DNA from: Gemmatimonadaceae bacterium
Lineage (GTDB): Bacteria > Latescibacterota > UBA2968 > UBA8231
DNA length: 16,668 bases
Assembly: GCA_002726335.1 (NCBI GenBank)
Contig: PBSR01000113.1
Span: 1 to 16,668, forward strand
Direction: 5' to 3'
Within the stretch, counting starts at the first letter, position 1. Every line of letters starts with the position of its first letter. The translations under genes and the position numbers were made by a program. Below, in pieces: positions 7,806 to 15,121 of this stretch. The notes beneath the pieces are model-generated. The model saw only the letters and a list, made by a program, of their open reading frames with translations. It ran no database searches and was not told the DNA's origin.

Positions 7806-9025
7806 GCGGCGATGCTTCACAGCAGGCCCTGCTCGAAGACGTCCGGATCCTCGACTTCACCCGGGTGCTGGCGGGACCCTTCGCCACCATGGTTCTGGCC
7901 GACCTCGGCGCCGAAGTCATCAAAGTCGAACTGCCCGGCAGTGGCGATGAGGCGCGTGGTTTCGGTCCCTTCGTCGGCGGTGGGGACGAAGGTGAGACCT
8001 CGGCGAGTGCCTACTTTCTCAGCGTCAACCGGGGCAAGAAGTCGGTTACCATCGATCTGCGGACGGACCGCGGTCGCCAGCTGGCACTGGATCTGGCCGT
8101 CCGCTGTGATGTCCTTGTGGAGAACTTCCGCCCGGGCAGCATGGCGCGGTTCGGCCTGGACTACGACACGGTGGCAGCGCGGAATCGGAAGATCGTCTAC
8201 GCCTCGGTCTCCGGGTTCGGCCAGAGCGGCCCTTATTCCACACGACCGGCGTACGACGTCATCGTGCAGGCCATGAGCGGCCTGGCTTCGATCACGGGGC
8301 TGCCGGGGCAGCCACCGGTGCGGGTGGGCTCGTCGACATCGGATCTCAGTGCCGCCCTGTTCTGCGCCGTCGGCGTGCTGGCGGCCCTGACCCGGGCACG
8401 GTCCTCGGGGCAGGGACAGCACGTGGACGTGTCGATGCTTGACTGCCAGATCTCGCTGCTGGAGAACGCCATCGCCCGCTACGACGTCACCGGCGTGGCG
8501 CCGGGGCCCCTTGGCTCGCGGCATCCGACGATCACCCCTTTCCAGTTCTTTGCGGCCGACGATGGGTACGTCGTTGTTGCAGCCGGCAATGACAGGCTGT
8601 TCGGCAAACTGTGCGAGGTCCTCGGCAGCCCGCACCTGGTGGGGGATCCTCGTTTCGCCGACAACCGATCGCGCACCGAGAACCACGGTGATCTCGAAAC
8701 CGAGTTGGCCGCCGTCTTCCGCACGCGTGCCGTCGACGACTGGCTCGCAGATCTGGAGACAGCCGGCGTGCCCTGCGGCCCTGTAAACGACGTGGCCCGG
8801 GTTGTCGCTGATCCGCACGTACGCCACCGGGGTATCCTGCAGCGGCAGCCCTTTGCGGGCGGGGAGGTGGCCGTGCCGGGGCCACCTTTGCGATTCTCGA
8901 CGACGGAGACGCGCCTGGTGTCTGCTGCGCCAGAGCTCGGCGAGCACACAGATGACATCCTCAGCGGCTGGCTTGGTCTGGGGACGGCCGATCTGCGACA
9001 CCTGCGTGCCGACGGCGTCATCTGA
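7802..9025 (+). CDS. CaiB/BaiF (class III) CoA-transferase
   Basis: A 407-residue cytoplasmic enzyme, typical for the family, that moves CoA between carboxylic acids. Family marks include the N-terminal LEDVRILDFTRVLAGPFA, LADLGAEVIKVE, FLSVNRGKKSVTIDL, LVENFRPGSM, and the C-terminal AGVPCGPVNDV. Two acidic residues have the spacing of formyl-CoA transferase E140 and D169: D152 in YDVIVQAMSG and D181 in SSTSDLSAAL, 29 residues apart; D181 is the expected aspartyl-CoA nucleophile. The ATG at 7802 overlaps the kinase stop (ATGA) and begins just before the conserved domain, although the frame is open upstream to 7637. No clear ribosome site is seen, so coupling to the kinase is likely. Acid donor and acceptor unknown. 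In this locus it may activate a short acid made by the upstream enzymes. Confidence 0.93.
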   Translation: MSGDASQQALLEDVRILDFTRVLAGPFATMVLADLGAEVIKVELPGSGDEARGFGPFVGGGDEGETSASAYFLSVNRGKKSVTIDLRTDRGRQLALDLAVRCDVLVENFRPGSMARFGLDYDTVAARNRKIVYASVSGFGQSGPYSTRPAYDVIVQAMSGLASITGLPGQPPVRVGSSTSDLSAALFCAVGVLAALTRARSSGQGQHVDVSMLDCQISLLENAIARYDVTGVAPGPLGSRHPTITPFQFFAADDGYVVVAAGNDRLFGKLCEVLGSPHLVGDPRFADNRSRTENHGDLETELAAVFRTRAVDDWLADLETAGVPCGPVNDVARVVADPHVRHRGILQRQPFAGGEVAVPGPPLRFSTTETRLVSAAPELGEHTDDILSGWLGLGTADLRHLRADGVI

Positions 9026-9028
9026 AAC

Positions 9029-9036
9029 AAGGAAAG
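9029..9036 (+). promoter_or_regulatory. Shine-Dalgarno site before the DUF5069-repeat gene
   Basis: AAGGAAAG, 9 bases before the ATG at 9046, in the 20-base gap after the CoA-transferase stop. It indicates independent translation initiation, unlike the coupled genes upstream. Confidence 0.6.
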
Positions 9037-9045
9037 ACGGTCCCT

Positions 9046-9945
9046 ATGATCCCACTCGTCAGCAGTCTCTGTTACGGCCCCCTGGGGGTCTGCCAGCTGC
9101 CACGCACGTGGTGGAAGGTTTCACTCAACGCCGCCGGCCATCTCGCCGACGACTACCCGGAAGCCACGGGTGGCCTCGACAGCTTGGTGCTCGAGCGACT
9201 GGGTCTGGACAAGTTCGCCGTCCTCACCTATCTCCACGAAACACGGCCCGACTATCTGACCTTCGAGGCCTGGGTGGTCTCTCAGGTCGGCGTGCCTGAC
9301 GACGGCGTCCGCAGTGAGTGGAACGGACTCATCGCCGACCGTGTGCACAAACAGTCGAAACTCGACGACATCTACGGCACGCTACGTTTCCCGGCCAACT
9401 CCGGCGTGACGAGCGCGGTCGTGCTCAATTTCCTGGAAGACTGGCACTTCTGGTTCGAACGGGATCTGTCGGGGGCGGAACTGGCGGCCTGGCGAGGCCG
9501 TGTCGTGCCGTTGGTCAGCTCGCTGGATTTCGGTCCGCTGGGGGTGTGCCAGTTACCCCGGACGTGGCACAAGGTGGTGCTCGAGTCCTCCGGACTGCTG
9601 CACGCCGAGTACCCTGGATTGGGCGGCGGGCTCGACAGACGTGTCATCGTCGAAGTGCTGGGTCTGGACCGGGACGAGGTGAACGATCATCTCAGCAGCG
9701 AACGGCCCTCGTACCTGCAGTTCGAGGCGTGGATCATCGGACGTCTCGAAGGCCGCGACGTGTCAACAGCGGTGACGGAATGGAACACCTACGTGCGGAA
9801 TCGAAAACACCAGGCGGAAAAACGTGCTGACATCCACAACAGCCTGGGTCGCACCGACGACGGCAGCCTGCCGGCAGAGGCCACCATCCTCAACCACATC
9901 GAGGACTGGCATCTCGCACACACCGTGCTGAACGCCGCAGAGTGA
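9046..9945 (+). CDS. Protein with two tandem DUF5069-like domains
   Basis: A 299-residue protein of unknown function built from an internal duplication. Repeat 1 is about residues 3-136 and repeat 2 about 155-291. Both begin PLVSSL, continue GPLGVCQLPRTW then K, have a DDYPE/AEYPG segment, an LD followed by LGLD, an FEAW, and a WN near the end, and finish N, two residues, EDWH (residues 128-134 and 283-289). The LPR...K, Y, LD...LGLD, W and WN pattern resembles DUF5069, a family of unknown function that is normally one domain of about 140 residues. No signal peptide or membrane segment is seen. The repeats differ widely at DNA level, so the duplication is old. It ends the plus-strand run, 20 bases after the CoA-transferase. 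The duplication is certain; the DUF5069 link is my recognition and less sure. Confidence 0.75.
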   Translation: MIPLVSSLCYGPLGVCQLPRTWWKVSLNAAGHLADDYPEATGGLDSLVLERLGLDKFAVLTYLHETRPDYLTFEAWVVSQVGVPDDGVRSEWNGLIADRVHKQSKLDDIYGTLRFPANSGVTSAVVLNFLEDWHFWFERDLSGAELAAWRGRVVPLVSSLDFGPLGVCQLPRTWHKVVLESSGLLHAEYPGLGGGLDRRVIVEVLGLDRDEVNDHLSSERPSYLQFEAWIIGRLEGRDVSTAVTEWNTYVRNRKHQAEKRADIHNSLGRTDDGSLPAEATILNHIEDWHLAHTVLNAAE

Positions 9946-9964
9946 CCTCCTTCCGCCGAGTCGA
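9946..9964. other. Convergent 19-base gap without a visible terminator
   Basis: The plus-strand run and the minus-strand operon end here facing each other. I find no hairpin with a T run, so transcripts from the two sides may overlap or stop inside the opposing genes. Confidence 0.5.
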
Positions 9965-10960
9965 CTACCAGGGAGTTTCCACGCCGAAGTCGCGACCGAC
10001 CTCGGTCAGGCGTTCCTTTTCCTGCGGCCCCATCTTGATGCCCTCGGCGCTGTACTCGGCCTCAAGGCGGTGCTCGACAGCGCCTGGCAGTGTCGCCTCC
10101 GGATAACCGCGCAGGGGCGTCAGCTCCTCCCGTGCCAGACGCACCATGTCGTCCACGGCGCCCTGGAACATGCCCTCGGGGACAAACAGCGAGGCGTTGA
10201 CGAGCCAGATCATGCCGCCCATGCGGGCTGCCGGCCAGGTCTGGCCGATCTCCCGGGCGCGCTCGGTTGCCTGGCCGGCGAAGGCGCCGCCCATGGCAGT
10301 GCCGATGGCGGTGTAGCCCATCGACTTGAAGAAGGCCGCCGGAATCTTCTCCTCCAGCTCCTCGAACTCCTCGCCCCGCTGATAGTCGGCCAGGATGCAC
10401 GTAGCCCCGTCGAGGACGACGGGGGCCTCGTCTTCGCTCGGCAGTCCCCAGCACATGGGAGGATTGCCGTAGTGGGCGGCGCGGTTGCCCTCGTTGCTGC
10501 GGTAGTACTGAGGAGAGGCGCTCTGCACCGAGAAACCCACCAGTCCCTCCTCCATGGCGCGGCGCACGTAGTGGCCCGCTGAACCGTAGTGCCCGATGCC
10601 CAGAACAGCGCCGACTGCCGTACCCCTGGCCTTGGCCTTTTCGATGCACATCTGGGTGGCCAGCATGGTGGGCGCATACCCCAGGCTGCCGTCGCCATCG
10701 ATGTGGATCGAGGTGTCGGTTTCGCTCAGGATCCGTATGTCCGGGTTTGGGTTCACCTTGCGGCTGCGGATGGCTCCCGCATAACCGCCGAGACTGCGTG
10801 TCCCGTGGGACCGTACGCCACGCAGATCGGAGTTGACGAGCAACCCGGCCAGCTGCTCGGCATGGGCCGTCGTCATGCCCGCTGCGTGCAGGCAACCGGT
10901 GCAGAACAGGCGCAGTGATTCGGGGTCGACGCGGACGAATTCCTCGGGGGGGCGGTTCAT
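9965..10960 (-). CDS. LDH2-family (malate/L-lactate/ureidoglycolate-type) NAD(P)-dependent dehydrogenase
   Basis: A 331-residue cytoplasmic oxidoreductase; the family oxidises 2-hydroxy acids (malate, lactate, ureidoglycolate, sulfolactate, sugar-derived hydroxy acids) with NAD(P), using a fold unrelated to classical LDH. Marks seen: SDLRGVRSHGTRSLGGYAGA (44-63) with the catalytic SHG histidine H52; IHIDGDGSLGYAPTMLA (85-101); GIGHYGSAGHYVRRA (121-135) with H124, the conserved nucleotide-site loop; and ending FGVETPW. Length is within the family range of about 330-360. The ATG at 10960 overlaps the amidohydrolase stop (ATGA) and lacks its own ribosome site, pointing to translational coupling. 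It is the last gene of the three-gene minus-strand operon. Substrate is not readable; next to a deacylase and opposite an enolase-superfamily enzyme a hydroxy or sugar acid is plausible. Confidence 0.9.
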   Translation of the reverse strand: MNRPPEEFVRVDPESLRLFCTGCLHAAGMTTAHAEQLAGLLVNSDLRGVRSHGTRSLGGYAGAIRSRKVNPNPDIRILSETDTSIHIDGDGSLGYAPTMLATQMCIEKAKARGTAVGAVLGIGHYGSAGHYVRRAMEEGLVGFSVQSASPQYYRSNEGNRAAHYGNPPMCWGLPSEDEAPVVLDGATCILADYQRGEEFEELEEKIPAAFFKSMGYTAIGTAMGGAFAGQATERAREIGQTWPAARMGGMIWLVNASLFVPEGMFQGAVDDMVRLAREELTPLRGYPEATLPGAVEHRLEAEYSAEGIKMGPQEKERLTEVGRDFGVETPW

Positions 10961-12525
10961 GGTTGAAACGTGAGCGAGCGTCCCGGCAGCGGGTCGGTCA
11001 GGTCATCGACGGCGACACCCCCGGCGATGACAGGTGTGCCGTTGACGACGACATGGTCGATGCCGATGGGGAGCTGGTGGGGATCGGCATAAGTGGCCGT
11101 GTCGGCCACCGTCTCCTCGTCGAAGACGACGAGATCGGCAGACCAGCCCTCCCGCACCTGCCCCCTCTCAGCGCAGCCGAAACGTCGCGCCGGGCGATCG
11201 CTCAGCTTGGCCACGGCCACTTCCAGGCTGAACAGCCCGGCGTCACGCACGCAGGGCCCGAGGACTCGTGGCGCCGAACCATACATGCGAGGGTGCACGC
11301 GGCCGTCCGGGAAGTAGATCCCGTCGGTCCCCATCAGGTAACACTCGTGGGCGAGGAAGTCACCGATGAGGCCGTCGTCGCCATGATGGAAGACGAGCAG
11401 GACAGCCAGGTTCTCCTCGATGAGCAGATCGCAGAGCGCGTCCTCCGGCGCTTTGCCGACCTCGGTCACGTACTCGGACAGCAGTTTGCCGATGTGTCGG
11501 GTGTTTTCGCGGCCGGGCAACCAGGCGATGTGCACATCTTCGAGATTCGTCTTCGATGCCACCAGGCCCCGGGCGAATTCCCGCCGGACACGGCGATCGC
11601 GGAGCTTCGGCAGAACCTGCAGGGGGCCGTCTTCCCAGACGTCGTACGGCAGCAGGAAATTGAGCATCGTCGAGCCCGGCAGGTAGGGGTAGACGTCGAA
11701 TGAGAAACTCACCTCATTGCGTGCGGTGTTGTCGATGTAGCTCAGCAGCTCGTCGATCTGTTCCGGAGTCGTGCCCTTCAGATGGGATATGTGGACGGGG
11801 ACGTTGGCCCTGCGGCCGATGTCGACAGCTTCCCGCACGCCTTCCAGGGTTCCCTTCTTGTAGCGCACATGGGTGACGTAGAGTCCATGGGGGGACATGG
11901 GGGCGCAGGCCTCCACCATCTCGCGTGTCGTGGAGAAACACTGGGCGATGTAGTCGATGCCGAAAGACACGCCCACGGCACCCTCGGCCATGCCCCGTTC
12001 GATGTCAGCCTGCATGATCGTCATCTGGAAGTCGTCGGGTACGCCCCGACCCCAGCCGGCGGCCATGGCCTTGACGTTGGCATATGGCAGGTGAGTGATC
12101 GCATTCTGTGCCATGCGCCGGTCGAGGCCGGCCATGTAGTCGGCGAGGGAACGCCAGCCGCTGTATTCCTCGAACTGCAGGGCGTTGAGCGAGCGCAGGT
12201 AGTAGATCCACTCCGGTGCGGTGTCCTCGTCGACGGGGGCGTAGGAGATTCCATCCGCCATGATCACCTCTGTGGTGAAGCCCTGAGCAGTCTTGGGCAC
12301 GAGGTGAGGGATCTTGCGCAGCCAGGCGTCGGAGTGGTTGTGCACGTCGACGAACCCCGGTGCTACGATCTTCCCGGTGGCGTCGATGCGATTGCCAGCC
12401 TCGACAGTGGACAGATCGTCCGCCACCGCTGTGATGCGGTCAGCGGTGACGCCTACGTCGGACCGTTTGCGGGGTGCGCCCGTCCCGTCGATGACGGTAC
12501 CACCGGTGATTACGAGGTCAAACAT
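10957..12525 (-). CDS. N-acyl-D-amino-acid deacylase-type amidohydrolase
   Basis: A 522-residue metal-dependent amidohydrolase, a little longer than D-aminoacylases (about 480). Characterised relatives release carboxylate from N-acyl-D-amino acids. A beta-sandwich part begins [15 protein letters not shown] (2-16), followed by PGFVDVHNHSD (56-66) with metal ligands H62 and H64, THVRY with H219, ISHLK with H248, and GTDG with D401. H62/H64/H219/H248 track D-aminoacylase positions closely. The GNCG cysteine ligand (C96 in the characterised enzyme) is replaced: the segment reads VIMADGIS, with D91. HPRMYGSAPRVLG is the family's usual late motif. The frame stays open upstream, but the ATG at 12525 starts the conserved fold and has GGAGAG at 12529-12534. 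It overlaps the upstream gene by 16 bases and the downstream gene by 4. Substrate could be an acylated amino acid, a lactam or another amide. Confidence 0.88.
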   Translation of the reverse strand: MFDLVITGGTVIDGTGAPRKRSDVGVTADRITAVADDLSTVEAGNRIDATGKIVAPGFVDVHNHSDAWLRKIPHLVPKTAQGFTTEVIMADGISYAPVDEDTAPEWIYYLRSLNALQFEEYSGWRSLADYMAGLDRRMAQNAITHLPYANVKAMAAGWGRGVPDDFQMTIMQADIERGMAEGAVGVSFGIDYIAQCFSTTREMVEACAPMSPHGLYVTHVRYKKGTLEGVREAVDIGRRANVPVHISHLKGTTPEQIDELLSYIDNTARNEVSFSFDVYPYLPGSTMLNFLLPYDVWEDGPLQVLPKLRDRRVRREFARGLVASKTNLEDVHIAWLPGRENTRHIGKLLSEYVTEVGKAPEDALCDLLIEENLAVLLVFHHGDDGLIGDFLAHECYLMGTDGIYFPDGRVHPRMYGSAPRVLGPCVRDAGLFSLEVAVAKLSDRPARRFGCAERGQVREGWSADLVVFDEETVADTATYADPHQLPIGIDHVVVNGTPVIAGGVAVDDLTDPLPGRSLTFQP

Positions 12526-13955
12526 TCGCTCTCCAATTCGAGAATCTCCACGTCGATGTCGTCGAACCACACAGAGCCGGCGCCATCGAGACGCAGCACA
12601 ATCTCCACGGCGCTGACGGCGTCGGGGACAGGACCGTGGATTTCGGCCGTCAACCGGGTCCAGTCGGTGGTACCCTGCACGCGAGTCGAGCGACTCAGCG
12701 CATGGCGTTCCGGTTGATTGTAGAGGATCCAGCGCAAGCCCAAGCTGGCCCCGCGGCCGGTGACGTCGTCGGTGCGTACCCAGACAGACACCCGGAAGCC
12801 GGTGGTGCGGCGCCAGCGTTGAGTCCAGGCGCCCTCGCCCTCGCGGTCCATCCGCCATTCGCTGACACCGTCGTCGGTGCGGGTGATCTGCAGCGAGTGG
12901 TCATCGCTTCGACCTGCATCCCTGCACCAGCCGGCACCGTCACCAGCTGGCAGCCAGGGCCAGGGGTCGGGATCGCCGGCGGGCTCGTCGAGCCGCAGGG
13001 GACGGTCGAAGCTCGAGTGTCGCTCGTAGCGGGGCAGCTCGACATGGCCGGCGTAGTCCACAGGGGGGACCGGGCCCACCCGTCGCAGCAGATCGGCAAC
13101 CTGATCGTCCGGACAGAGTCGCACACGGAAGGTCTCACAGATAGGCGCGTAGAGCTCGTCGCGGGCGTAGGCGGCGCTCAGGTGGATGTCGTAGCCCCAG
13201 TTGCAGACGCCGATCCCGGTGCGCGCGGCAGAATCGCCTACGAACTCGAAGGCGGGGTTGTTTCCCGGACAGTCGGTCAGCACGAGCCGGCCACCCTCGG
13301 GGAAGGACTGTGGCGTGGGGATGCCGGTCGCCAGATGATTGAGCGGCATCTGCCAGACGCCGTCGGCGGCATCCACCGGCTCTGCCAGCAGCCGCGTGAA
13401 ACCGTGCGCCGACCAGCCGCCATCGAAGGCGACCGTCGGCGCCGGCACGTCGCAGTACCAGGGATCACTGATCTCGAAGTGAATGGGGCCGCAGTCGGGG
13501 CGGTCGAAGGTCTCGGGAGCCTGCAGGTCCAGGTGGCAGGTAAACTCGTACACGTAGGAAGCCGTCGCCTCGTCCCAATAGAGACAAAGGACCCGACGAG
13601 AGACCGCCACGCGTCCCGGATCGGCGGTGGTCACGGTAAGGGTGAGACGGTCTGTGCCCCGGCCTTCCACGGTGACATCGAGCAGCTGTGATGTGATGAC
13701 ATGAGCCCCTCCCGGCACCTGCAGATTCCAGAACATCTGCACCCCGGCCACGAGGGGACGACCACCCGGGGCCAGCTTGAGATCACGCAGGACGACCGGT
13801 TTGAGATTGCGGTTGAAGTAGCGTAGGTTTTGCTCCGGTTGCTCGACCACGACGTGTTCGAGCCGGGCGATCGGCTCATCGCCGTCGCAGATCCACTCCT
13901 GCCCCGCCGTGACGCCGCCGCGAGTTGTCACATCGAACCGACTCTGGTGGCCCAT
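12510..13955 (-). CDS. Unknown protein with C-terminal carbohydrate-binding-like beta-sandwich
   Basis: A 481-residue protein I cannot name. Residues 1-300 are rich in alternating hydrophobic/polar strands with many aromatics ([33 protein letters not shown]), suggesting large beta-sandwich folds like those of sugar-active proteins. From about 340 to 474 the pattern WRMD...[20 protein letters not shown]...DWTRLTAEI...[12 protein letters not shown] resembles family 4/9-type carbohydrate-binding jelly rolls, in which WFDD-like ends are common. No signal peptide or membrane helix is visible, so a cytoplasmic location is predicted, odd for a carbohydrate-binding protein. It is the first gene of the minus-strand operon. 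GGAGG sits 4 bases upstream of the ATG at 13955, and a small hairpin lies just before that site. It overlaps the deacylase start by 16 bases. It might bind or modify the locus substrate; this is inference. Confidence 0.7.
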   Translation of the reverse strand: MGHQSRFDVTTRGGVTAGQEWICDGDEPIARLEHVVVEQPEQNLRYFNRNLKPVVLRDLKLAPGGRPLVAGVQMFWNLQVPGGAHVITSQLLDVTVEGRGTDRLTLTVTTADPGRVAVSRRVLCLYWDEATASYVYEFTCHLDLQAPETFDRPDCGPIHFEISDPWYCDVPAPTVAFDGGWSAHGFTRLLAEPVDAADGVWQMPLNHLATGIPTPQSFPEGGRLVLTDCPGNNPAFEFVGDSAARTGIGVCNWGYDIHLSAAYARDELYAPICETFRVRLCPDDQVADLLRRVGPVPPVDYAGHVELPRYERHSSFDRPLRLDEPAGDPDPWPWLPAGDGAGWCRDAGRSDDHSLQITRTDDGVSEWRMDREGEGAWTQRWRRTTGFRVSVWVRTDDVTGRGASLGLRWILYNQPERHALSRSTRVQGTTDWTRLTAEIHGPVPDAVSAVEIVLRLDGAGSVWFDDIDVEILELESECLTS

Positions 13956-13959
13956 CGTT

Positions 13960-13964
13960 CCTCC
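13960..13964 (-). promoter_or_regulatory. Strong Shine-Dalgarno site of the minus-strand operon
   Basis: GGAGG on the minus strand, followed by AACG and the ATG at 13955. It confirms this start. It lies 2 bases downstream of the hairpin at 13967-13981. Confidence 0.75.
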
Positions 13965-13966
13965 AC

Positions 13967-13981
13967 CGCCCAGTTTGGGCG
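13967..13981 (-). promoter_or_regulatory. Hairpin directly upstream of a ribosome-binding site
   Basis: CGCCCA (13967-13972), loop GTT, TGGGCG (13976-13981): a perfect 6-base-pair GC-rich stem with a 3-base loop. In the minus-strand mRNA it lies immediately 5' of the TGGAGG ribosome site. It may modulate initiation or serve as a protein-binding site in DNA. Function is inference. Confidence 0.5.
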
Positions 13982-14013
13982 ACCGCCTCCTGCATCAACA
14001 GCGTACGTGGAAA

Positions 14014-14048
14014 GGCCGGCCACGTCCTGTTGGCACAGGAGGCCGGCC
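14014..14048. repeat. 35-base nested inverted repeat
   Basis: GGCCGGCC (14014-14021), ACGT, CCTGT (14026-14030), TGGC loop, ACAGG (14035-14039), A, GGCCGGCC (14041-14048). The outer 8-base arms pair and so do the inner 5-base arms, with an internal bulge of 4 against 1 base. Because GGCCGGCC is itself palindromic, each arm could also be a separate dyad site for a dimeric regulator. No T run follows on either strand, so it is a poor terminator. It sits mid-way in the divergent region, about 70 bases before the plus-strand gene. Confidence 0.6.
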
Positions 14049-14119
14049 CGTTTCATGAGCAAATCGGGGGGAAGATATCGACGGTCGGAGACGGCAGCAA
14101 CCAGCCCTTGCGAGGAGAA

Positions 14120-15112
14120 ATGAGCCACGATATGAGCAGCTCCAGCAGTGTCAGCATCGACGACGTCACCCTGCATCTCGGACGACCGGTGACCACCGAG
14201 CACCAGTGGGTGGGCCAGGCCGAATCTCTGCGCAGCCTGCTGGCCTGCTGGCTGGTCGTGGCCGAGCAGGACCTGCCGTTGGCGCCCAGGTTGATCGGAC
14301 CGCCGGGTATCGGCAAGACAACACTGGCGTCCGCCGCAGCCGCCAGCCGGGGCCAGGATCTCTACATCTATCAGTGCACGAGCGATACACGGCCGGAGGA
14401 TCTGCTCGTCACGCCGGTACTGGCCGAGTCGGGGAAGATCTCCTACCACGCGTCCGCCCTCGTCACCGCCATGGTCCGCGGGGGAGTCTGTGTTCTGGAT
14501 GAAGGCAACCGCATGAGCGAGAAGAGCTGGGCCTCGCTGGCGCCCCTGCTCGATCACCGACGGTATGTGGAGTCTGTCATCGCCGGCGTCACCATCCACG
14601 CCCACGCCGACTTCCGTTGTGTGGTGACGATGAACGACGACGAGTCCACGTACGAGGTGCCCGAGTATATCCTGTCGCGCCTGCAGCCGACGCTGGAGCT
14701 CGGTTTCCCCGATCGTTCCGACGAGATGGAGATCCTCCGCTACCACCTGCCTTTTGCCCGCGATGAACTGCTGCTGCTCACCGTGGATTTCCTGCAGCGG
14801 GCCCACTCACTCGATCTGGAGCATTCGCCCCGAGACGGTATCCACATCATCCGCTACGCCCTCAAGCGCCTGGCGCAGGCTGAGTCCGGGCCGCATCCGC
14901 TGTCGGCGGACGCCGCCTGGCACGAGGCGGTGCAGGGGGTTCTCGGGGAGGATGCGACGGATCTTGATCGCGTCGCCGCCGAGCGCCAGCGGGCTCTGCA
15001 GTCGTCGGCCACCGGCGGCGGTTTGAGTCTCGAGGATCTGTTCTTCGGTGACCAGGCACAGGAAGGTGACGGACCCCCCGATGGTGGTCCGCCAGACATC
15101 GACGAGAACTGA
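14120..15112 (+). CDS. MoxR-type AAA+ ATPase
   Basis: A 330-residue AAA+ ATPase; MoxR proteins act as ATP-driven remodelling chaperones, usually for a partner encoded next door. Walker A is GPPGIGKT (60-67), Walker B VCVLDE (123-128), sensor-1 asparagine N172 in VVTMNDD, and ILSRLQP with R187 as likely arginine finger. The loop DLLVTPVL before Walker B fits the MoxR/AAA_5 branch. The last 35 residues are acidic and Gly/Pro-rich, probably disordered. The start is uncertain: GAGGAG (14112-14117) is 2 bases before the ATG at 14120 and 14 before the in-frame ATG at 14132; the frame stays open to 13925, but that would run into the divergent control region. It is followed after 9 bases by a large unknown protein, likely its partner. 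Cytoplasmic. Confidence 0.88.
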   Translation: MSHDMSSSSSVSIDDVTLHLGRPVTTEHQWVGQAESLRSLLACWLVVAEQDLPLAPRLIGPPGIGKTTLASAAAASRGQDLYIYQCTSDTRPEDLLVTPVLAESGKISYHASALVTAMVRGGVCVLDEGNRMSEKSWASLAPLLDHRRYVESVIAGVTIHAHADFRCVVTMNDDESTYEVPEYILSRLQPTLELGFPDRSDEMEILRYHLPFARDELLLLTVDFLQRAHSLDLEHSPRDGIHIIRYALKRLAQAESGPHPLSADAAWHEAVQGVLGEDATDLDRVAAERQRALQSSATGGGLSLEDLFFGDQAQEGDGPPDGGPPDIDEN

Positions 15113-15121
15113 GAGCGCTCC

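Larger units (their letters stand above)
13956..14119. promoter_or_regulatory. Divergent control region between catabolic operon and MoxR-type gene
   Basis: 164 bases with no good coding content between divergent starts. It should hold promoters for both directions, but I find no clear -10/-35 pair in this GC-rich stretch. It contains two inverted repeats, listed separately, and GAGGAG at 14112-14117 serving the plus-strand gene. Confidence 0.6.

Noticed and set aside
9052..9950. Recent DNA-level duplication or assembly artefact in the DUF5069-repeat gene
   Set aside because: The two halves differ at many codon positions and in length between motifs, so this is an old protein duplication, not a sequencing or assembly repeat.
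11782..12717. Plus-strand open frame of 311 codons opposite the deacylase
   Set aside because: The opposite strand encodes an amidohydrolase with intact metal ligands; this frame shows no family motif.
12636..13691. Plus-strand open frame of 351 codons opposite the orphan beta-rich protein
   Set aside because: The minus frame has a strong ribosome site, operon overlap and beta-sandwich patterning; the plus frame is Gly/Val/His-rich without motifs.
14014..14048. Intrinsic terminator for either flanking gene
   Set aside because: The stem is GC-rich but has no T run on either side and lies between divergent starts, where no transcript is expected to end.
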